This document shows, piece by piece, positions 25,929 through 30,833 of a stretch of DNA of 30,833 bases (position 1 is its first letter; the number at the start of each line of letters is the position of its first letter). Both the position numbers and the translations under genes were made by a program. Under the pieces are notes generated by a model. It had not been told where the DNA came from. It ran no database searches and saw only the letters and a program-made list of their open reading frames with translations. Source of the DNA: JBIICS01 sp044238735. Lineage in GTDB: Bacteria > Bacteroidota > Bacteroidia > UBA4408. The DNA lies in the NCBI GenBank assembly GCA_044238735.1, contig JBIICS010000017.1, positions 1 to 30,833 of the forward strand. The letters are read 5' to 3'.

Positions 25929-26993
25929 TTAGGAATTGTTTTTTTTAATTGGTTTATATTTTGATTTAGTTAAAATTAATTGAGCATCTTTTATTAACAA
26001 AAGTTTATCAGGAGTTAAATCGGGATTATTGTTCATGAAAGCTCTAACAATTTGCCATCCGAAATATTGTCCTATACGAGGCGGGGATTCTCTTGGCAGA
26101 TTTGATGTAAAGGGAGCATCGTTCAAATACTTTCGTTTCTCCATGTAATCCGTTTTAAACAGTGCCTTCTGATCAATAAGGTACTGCCAGCATTTTACTT
26201 CATTGTCCTGTATCCAAAGCATTTGCTGTGCGGCATATTTTATTTTGATACTATCTGCTGTTTCAGGCAAAATAACATCCGCTAAATACAAAACTTTTCC
26301 GGCATTTATCATCTCGTTTAATAAAGTTTGATTTGGTTCGTTTTGATTTATAAACTCCGACTCCACCCAGCCTTTAACAGCCTCGCTTACTATTATATCC
26401 TGACGCATAAAATAACTCAGATACTCGGGCACACCAACCATTTTGTAAAATGAATGATTTTTTCCCAAGAACATGTCTAAGCCAATACCTAATGAGTTTT
26501 CATTTACAATTATACCATAATTAAACCCCGATACAAACGTTTTAACCGTAGGCGTTTTTTTATTTGGAAAATAATGTGAATATATAGTGAATGCTTCTGA
26601 TAATTCATTTTCGATCTTTAAAAAGTCTTTATTTTGTTTAATACATTCTTCGTAAATTTCTGTTACCGAAGGATCTTTTAAAAATTGAGATAAATAAAAA
26701 GAAAATTTAGGGTCGTTAGGTTTACCAACATTAATAATTCGGGTACAATATAAATCGAAAAAGCCATTATATTCTTTTCTTAATTCGGCTAATGATGTTT
26801 CATTAAAATCTTTTTTCCAGTTCCAGAGTTTTAAATGAAAAGGATCTATTTTTAATTCTATTTTCTTTTCTTCAATTATTTCAGCCTTTTTTTCTTTTAA
26901 CTCTTCTATGGTGTTTCCCGAATTATTACACGATAACAAACCAGCCGCAAAAACTAATATTAACAAAACAGCTTGGTTTATTTTAAATGGCAT
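25929..26993 (-). CDS. gldB: Gliding motility lipoprotein GldB
   Basis: A 354-residue lipoprotein with an N-terminal hydrophobic core and G-L-L-S-Cys lipobox at about residue 22. The body shows the GldB pattern: W-N-W-K-K-D-F (about 53-60), L-R-K-E-Y-N-G-F-F-D, a V-S-G-F-N-Y-G-I-I-V strand, L-G-I-G-L-D-M-F-L-G and a C-terminal G-Q-Y-F-G-W-Q-I-V-R-A-F-M. GldB is needed for gliding in Flavobacterium johnsoniae; its molecular role is not known. The fold is related to predicted Zn-protease-like families (DUF2268), but no H-E-x-x-H is present here. It is the first gene of the operon, with a perfect -7 element 34 bases upstream. ATG at 26991-26993. Confidence 0.92.
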   Translation of the reverse strand: MPFKINQAVLLILVFAAGLLSCNNSGNTIEELKEKKAEIIEEKKIELKIDPFHLKLWNWKKDFNETSLAELRKEYNGFFDLYCTRIINVGKPNDPKFSFYLSQFLKDPSVTEIYEECIKQNKDFLKIENELSEAFTIYSHYFPNKKTPTVKTFVSGFNYGIIVNENSLGIGLDMFLGKNHSFYKMVGVPEYLSYFMRQDIIVSEAVKGWVESEFINQNEPNQTLLNEMINAGKVLYLADVILPETADSIKIKYAAQQMLWIQDNEVKCWQYLIDQKALFKTDYMEKRKYLNDAPFTSNLPRESPPRIGQYFGWQIVRAFMNNNPDLTPDKLLLIKDAQLILTKSKYKPIKKNNS

Positions 26994-27009
26994 ATGCTTA
27001 AATATTGGT

Positions 27010-27017
27010 TATATTTG
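27010..27017 (+). promoter_or_regulatory. Possible -7 element for the PorT-family gene and nadE
   Basis: TATATTTG is a perfect TAnnTTTG on the plus strand, 91 bases before the ATG at 27109. The long leader and the lack of a -33 partner make it less certain than the others. Confidence 0.3.
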
Positions 27018-27026
27018 TTGTTAGGC

Positions 27027-27034
27027 CAAAAATA
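27027..27034 (-). promoter_or_regulatory. -7 element for the gldB operon
   Basis: Reads TATTTTTG on the minus strand, a perfect TAnnTTTG, 33 bases before the gldB ATG. It lies just beyond the plus-strand element at 27010-27017, so the two divergent promoters would overlap. No -33 TTTG at ideal spacing. Confidence 0.5.
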
Positions 27035-27108
27035 GGAAATATTAACGAAGCAATTTGTTTAATAGCTTATTTACAAGGTTAATATCTTATAATTTTTAAA
27101 CATAAAAC

Positions 27109-27834
27109 ATGAAAAAATTATTCATTTTCACAGTATTAATTGTGTTTTTAGCCAACGCGGCAAGCAATGCTCAGGAAGACAGAAAAATACGATTTGGTTT
27201 AAATGCTGCGCCTTCTATTGCCTGGCTAAAAGCTCAAGAAAAAAGCGTAAAAGGCGATGGTTTAAGTTTAAGATTTAAATATGGTTTAGTTTTCGACTAT
27301 AAGTTTGCCGATAATTTTTGGTTTGGAACCGGCTTGGATATAACTTATTTGGGAGGCAGTTTAAATTACCAATACCCCGCCTTTATAAAGGAAGATGAAG
27401 TAAGTTCGACTAACAACTCTAACTATATAAAAGTAAATAGTGCTTCCTATACTGCCCAATACCTCGAGCTACCTCTAACTGTTAAAATGAAAACTAATGA
27501 AATTAATAACATGGTCTATTTTGCTCAGGTGGGTTTAAATAACGGTTTTAGGCTGGATGCTAAAACTAAATTTGGATCGTTTAACAAGGTAAAAACATTA
27601 AACGATGCGGCACTTATTCGAATTGCCATAAATATTTCGGGTGGTGTAGAATACAATCTAACAGGCACTACATCTCTCCTCCTGGGCATAACCTACAATA
27701 ACGGATTTACCAATCTTTTATCCGGCAGCTCCGACTTTGTGAAAATAGACTTGAAAAACAATGGTGCGCTAACGGATTTAAATACAAACGTAAGAAGCAA
27801 TTATATTGGTTTAAATATTGGATTCTTGTTCTAA
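27109..27834 (+). CDS. PorT-family outer-membrane beta-barrel protein
   Basis: A 241-residue protein with a signal peptide (M-K-K-L-F-I-F, cleavage after S-N-A-Q near 22) followed by alternating beta strands ending in the outer-membrane-type C terminus I-G-F-L-F. The block Y-L-E-L-P-L-T-V-K-M-K is the hallmark of the Bacteroidota outer-membrane barrel family often named PorT-like. The family name does not mean it is the type IX secretion component; many paralogues exist per genome. Here it is divergent from gldB and six bases upstream of nadE, so it is likely co-transcribed with nadE. A link with GldB at the envelope is possible but only positional. ATG at 27109. Confidence 0.85.
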   Translation: MKKLFIFTVLIVFLANAASNAQEDRKIRFGLNAAPSIAWLKAQEKSVKGDGLSLRFKYGLVFDYKFADNFWFGTGLDITYLGGSLNYQYPAFIKEDEVSSTNNSNYIKVNSASYTAQYLELPLTVKMKTNEINNMVYFAQVGLNNGFRLDAKTKFGSFNKVKTLNDAALIRIAINISGGVEYNLTGTTSLLLGITYNNGFTNLLSGSSDFVKIDLKNNGALTDLNTNVRSNYIGLNIGFLF

Positions 27835-27840
27835 ACAATC

Positions 27841-29508
27841 ATGAAAATTGCACTTGCTCAGTTAAATTTCCATGTAGGAAATTTCAAGAAAAATAAAGAA
27901 CTCATTATTAATACAATTAATAATTGCAAAAAGGACGAAGTTGACTTAGTTGTTTTTCCTGAGCTTTGCATTTGCGGTTACCCTCCTCGCGACTTTTTAA
28001 ATTACGACTGGTTTATAACCGAATGTATTAATGCTGTAAACGAAATTGCCAAACATACTTTCGGTATAGCCGCCATTGTAGGCTCGCCCAGTATTAACCC
28101 CGAGACCGTTGGAAAAAAATTAGTAAACTCTGCCTTCTTTCTCGAAAATGGTCAGATAAAACAAAGGGTTCATAAAGCATTATTACCTACTTACGATGTA
28201 TTTGATGAGTATAGGTATTTTGAACCTAACCGACACTTTGAACTTATTGAATATAAAAACAGAAAAATTGCCCTAACCATTTGCGAAGATTTATGGGATC
28301 TCAATTCTGATGCCCTATACGAGGTGTCTCCTATGAAAGAACTTCATAAAAAACAACCCGATTTTGCCATTAATATTGCGGCTTCACCTTTTAGTTATTC
28401 TCAGCATAGCACCCGCAAATTTGTTCTAAAACAAAATGTAGAACATTATAAATTACCACTTATATATGTTAATCAAGTTGGCGCCCAAACAGAATTAGTA
28501 TTTGATGGTGGTTCGATGGTTATAGATGCAGATGGGCAGACTTTTAAACAATTTCCTTTTTTTAAGGAACATGTTGGAATTATAGAAATTAATTTAGCTA
28601 ACGATGACGCCAAAACATTTCAATTAACCCATTACGAACCTGTTAATATCAGTCCGGTTTACGATAAATACGAACTCATTTATCAGGCATTAGTTATAGG
28701 CATTAAGGATTATTTTGATAAGGTAGGTTTTAAAAAAGCGATTATAGGTTTATCAGGCGGGGTAGATAGTGCATTAGTTACTTTTTTGGCTAAGCAGGCC
28801 CTGGGTAGTGATAATGTTTTAGCCGTAATGATGCCCTCAGAATTTTCATCTACTCACTCTATTACTGATAGCGAATTGCTTTGTAGAAATTTAAATCTTG
28901 CCCCCATCACTTTAAATATAGAAAACATATTTAAAGAATTTCAGAGTACACTGGCTCCTCAATTTAAACAGCTCCCTTTTAATGTTGCCGAGGAAAATAT
29001 TCAGTCGCGCTCTAGGGGTGTTTTATTAATGGCAATAAGCAACAAGTTTGGTTATGTTTTACTTAACACCAGCAATAAAAGTGAACTTGCAGTAGGTTAT
29101 GGTACTCTTTATGGCGATATGTGTGGTGCATTATCCGTAATTGGCGATTTATATAAAACTCAAGTATATGATCTTTGCAATTGGATCAACAGTAAATTTA
29201 ATAATGTTATTCCAGAGCATATTCTAACTAAAGAACCATCGGCAGAATTGAGACCTAATCAAAAAGACAGCGATTCGTTACCGGATTATAAAATTCTGGA
29301 CACCATTTTATTAGAATACATAGAAAACGGGAAGGGATCAAAAGAGTTAATGGATGCAGGATTTAGTGAAGAATTGGTTAAGCGGGTGCTAAGGTTGGTA
29401 AATTTAAATGAATATAAGCGTTTTCAGGCTCCACCGGTAATTCGTGTTTCTCCTAAAGCATTTGGCATTGGCCGAAGAATGCCTTTGGAAGGAAAATACG
29501 AGGTTTAG
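27841..29508 (+). CDS. nadE: Glutamine-dependent NAD+ synthetase
   Basis: NadE converts deamido-NAD+ to NAD+ with ATP and ammonia from glutamine, the last step of NAD synthesis. The 555-residue protein joins two domains. The nitrilase-type glutaminase has triad E41 (F-P-E-L), K112 (H-K-A-L-L-P) and C148 (T-I-C-E-D-L-W). The synthetase has the PP-loop S-G-G-V-D-S at 305-310, and later N-K-S-E-L-A-V-G-Y-G-T and G-D-M-C-G. All key residues are present, so it should be active with glutamine. It starts six bases after the barrel gene stop. I recall nadE-gldB-gldC neighbourhoods in other Bacteroidota; the shared locus here fits that. ATG at 27841. Confidence 0.96.
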   Translation: MKIALAQLNFHVGNFKKNKELIINTINNCKKDEVDLVVFPELCICGYPPRDFLNYDWFITECINAVNEIAKHTFGIAAIVGSPSINPETVGKKLVNSAFFLENGQIKQRVHKALLPTYDVFDEYRYFEPNRHFELIEYKNRKIALTICEDLWDLNSDALYEVSPMKELHKKQPDFAINIAASPFSYSQHSTRKFVLKQNVEHYKLPLIYVNQVGAQTELVFDGGSMVIDADGQTFKQFPFFKEHVGIIEINLANDDAKTFQLTHYEPVNISPVYDKYELIYQALVIGIKDYFDKVGFKKAIIGLSGGVDSALVTFLAKQALGSDNVLAVMMPSEFSSTHSITDSELLCRNLNLAPITLNIENIFKEFQSTLAPQFKQLPFNVAEENIQSRSRGVLLMAISNKFGYVLLNTSNKSELAVGYGTLYGDMCGALSVIGDLYKTQVYDLCNWINSKFNNVIPEHILTKEPSAELRPNQKDSDSLPDYKILDTILLEYIENGKGSKELMDAGFSEELVKRVLRLVNLNEYKRFQAPPVIRVSPKAFGIGRRMPLEGKYEV

Positions 29509-29557
29509 TCCCGAAAAAATCGACCCTCAATTTAAAAAATCCTTTTTAATATAAGAA

Positions 29558-29848
29558 TCAATGCAAAAGCAGTAACCTTAAACTGGTAACAGCACTAATT
29601 AAGACTGGCTCACCTGCCTTAACACTTATCATTTCGCCGGGAATAATGGTTTGTATCTTTCGGGGAGTTCTTAAGTCGCCTTCGCCACTTAATACATATA
29701 TAAATTTATCCGTATTAACCGGAATATCATTAAGCGAGCTATCAGCCGAAATATTAATCATTTCAAAACTGTTAAAATTTCCACTGGCCAGAATGCTGTG
29801 CCTATTGGAGAAATTAAAGGTCTGGAGTTTTGCAACGTAATTTATCAT
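29558..29848 (-). CDS. Small cupin-like protein
   Basis: A 96-residue protein with the second-half cupin pattern: a strand F-I-Y-V-L-S-G-E-G-D followed by I-I-P-G-E-M-I-S-V-K-A-G-E. The usual metal-binding histidines of the first cupin motif are not evident, so it may be a non-catalytic cupin. Sequence and length otherwise give no function. It lies alone between nadE, which it faces from 49 bp away, and the divergent hrpB. No clear -7 element is seen upstream. ATG at 29846-29848. Confidence 0.65.
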   Translation of the reverse strand: MINYVAKLQTFNFSNRHSILASGNFNSFEMINISADSSLNDIPVNTDKFIYVLSGEGDLRTPRKIQTIIPGEMISVKAGEPVLISAVTSLRLLLLH

Positions 29849-29984
29849 ATCCCATTGATTTTATTCTAAGATATAATCCTTAGCCTGCAAAAGCCAGAAA
29901 AAAAATAGATGTTTTTAACAATAAAAAGTGTATTTTTTTTAAAATCGCAACATTAACTAAAAACGGTGGGAAGCTATTGGCCTT

Positions 29985-30016
29985 TTTAAACTTTCCGGCG
30001 ATTTTAATTACATTTG
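29985..30016 (+). promoter_or_regulatory. Promoter for hrpB (-33-like and -7 elements)
   Basis: TACATTTG at 30009-30016 is a perfect -7 element. TTTA at 29985-29988, one mismatch to the -33 TTTG, lies exactly 20 bases upstream. The GTG start of hrpB is 37 bases downstream of the -7 element. Confidence 0.5.
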
Positions 30017-30053
30017 AAATACAGCTTATAGGATGCTACCATAAAAAGAATTC

Positions 30054-30833
30054 GTGCAAGAGCGTTTTTTACCCATTCAAGAAATAGGAAACGATGTTTT
30101 AAAAAGCATCCAGGAATATCGCATTAGCATTTTAAGTGCTCCACCGGGTGCCGGAAAATCTACCTGGCTTCCCTACTATATTCAAAAGAAACTAAGCCAG
30201 TTTAAAGGAAAGATTCTGCTGATTGAACCACGAAGGTTAGCTGCCAAAAGTGTCGCAAAAAGATTGTCGCAATTGTATAATGAAGAAAGCGGAAAAACAG
30301 TTGGTTACAAAGTACGATTCGAGTCTAATGTGTCTGAATTAACTAAAATTGAAGTTATTACCGAAGGAATATTTTTAAATTATTTATTAGCTGATAATTT
30401 ATTAGAGGATATATCGTTAATTATATTTGATGAGTTTCATGAGCGAAGCCTTCAAAGCGATCTAGCTTTAAGCCTTTGCCTGCAATTACAGCAAATTCTT
30501 CGCCCAGATCTTAAAATACTCATCATGTCGGCTACTCTAGATATAGATGAATTAACTAGAGCTCTACCGGAGGCCTCTGTTTTAAGGAGCGAAGGTCGAA
30601 TGTTTCCTGTTCATTTTCATTATTTAAAAGATGAAGAGCAATCTCTTAATTTAAATTTAATAGCTGCTCAATGTATCAGTGTTTCTAAAATTACAACCGG
30701 AGATATATTAGTTTTTTTACCGGGAGCCTGGGAAATAAATAAACTTTTCGATTTAATTGAACCCAGTTTAAATTCGTTTGAGGTTCATAAACTTTATGGC
30801 GAACTTTCAATTGCCGAACAACAATTAGCCATA
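30054..30833 (+). CDS. hrpB: ATP-dependent helicase HrpB (DEAH/RHA family), 3'-truncated by the window edge
   Basis: A 260-codon N-terminal fragment that runs off the right edge. Motif I is P-P-G-A-G-K-S-T (30-37), Ia is E-P-R-R-L-A-A (58-64), II is D-E-F-H-E-R-S (126-132) and III is S-A-T-L-D (159-163), followed by the E-G-R-M-F-P-V segment. The D-E-F-H form of motif II and the spacing are those of HrpB, a bacterial DEAH-box helicase whose substrate is poorly defined. The start is the GTG at 30054-30056: an in-frame TAA lies four codons upstream at 30042-30044 and no ATG lies between. Because the gene is partial, the C-terminal HrpB domain cannot be checked. Confidence 0.93.
   Translation, partial: MQERFLPIQEIGNDVLKSIQEYRISILSAPPGAGKSTWLPYYIQKKLSQFKGKILLIEPRRLAAKSVAKRLSQLYNEESGKTVGYKVRFESNVSELTKIEVITEGIFLNYLLADNLLEDISLIIFDEFHERSLQSDLALSLCLQLQQILRPDLKILIMSATLDIDELTRALPEASVLRSEGRMFPVHFHYLKDEEQSLNLNLIAAQCISVSKITTGDILVFLPGAWEINKLFDLIEPSLNSFEVHKLYGELSIAEQQLAI

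Noticed and set aside
29521..29550. A-run/T-run symmetry after nadE as an intrinsic terminator
   Set aside because: AAAAAATCCTTTTT has only A-T pairs and a 4-base loop; too weak a hairpin to call.
1..30833. CRISPR arrays, insertion sequences, defence systems, phage genes
   Set aside because: No direct-repeat arrays, transposase motifs, terminal inverted repeats or restriction, toxin or phage proteins were seen on either strand.

Overview
The window is AT-rich, densely packed chromosomal DNA from a member of the Bacteroidota. The evidence is the presence of gldB and gldC, a GSCFA-family gene, a PorT-type outer-membrane barrel, many lipoprotein signals of the form [A/S/I]-[G/S]-Cys, no visible Shine-Dalgarno sequences, and several perfect copies of the Bacteroidota -7 promoter element TAnnTTTG. 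I cannot place it below phylum. No tRNA, rRNA, CRISPR array, insertion sequence or prophage was seen, and nearly all genes look like housekeeping or envelope genes.

Layout. 1-1032 (+) is the 3' part of a lipoprotein di-haem cytochrome c peroxidase whose start lies off the left edge. 5473-1059 (-) is a tight three-gene operon: a SiaC-like phosphoprotein, a 1032-residue ABCG-type half-transporter with TerB-like and FHA-like N-terminal regions, and an unrecognised lipoprotein. 5570-8088 (+) holds an exported M20 peptidase and an exported alpha/beta hydrolase, followed by about 400 bp without a gene. 14276-8496 (-) holds murB, a YceI protein, a GSCFA protein, mrdA (PBP2) and rodA, mostly cell-wall elongation and envelope genes. 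14381-16619 (+) holds two overlapping glycosyltransferases. leuS (19488-16696, -) is divergent from a DEDDh-exonuclease/GIY-YIG nuclease with a UvrC-like cysteine cluster (19706-21073, +). 26993-21074 (-) is a coupled operon: gldB, gldC, a TMTC-like TPR glycosyltransferase, a second GT-C membrane glycosyltransferase and nhaD. 27109-29508 (+) holds a PorT-family outer-membrane barrel and glutamine-dependent NAD synthetase. A small cupin-like gene (29848-29558, -) follows, and the window ends inside hrpB (30054 to the edge, +).

How the genes fit together. PBP2 (MrdA) and RodA are the transpeptidase and glycosyltransferase of the elongasome, and MurB supplies UDP-MurNAc, so this block is peptidoglycan synthesis. 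gldB and gldC are gliding-motility genes. Here they share start/stop overlaps with two membrane glycosyltransferases, which suggests but does not prove a link between surface-protein glycosylation and the gliding apparatus. The SiaC-ABC-lipoprotein operon looks like a phospho-regulated envelope exporter and is the best candidate for an undescribed system. The nuclease at 19706 resembles the UvrC/Cho repair family with a proofreading-type exonuclease fused in front.

Nothing here is a spectacular new mobile or defence system. The items worth following are the ABC operon, the gldBC-glycosyltransferase operon, the fused nuclease, and a perfect 20-bp palindrome in the leuS/nuclease intergenic region.
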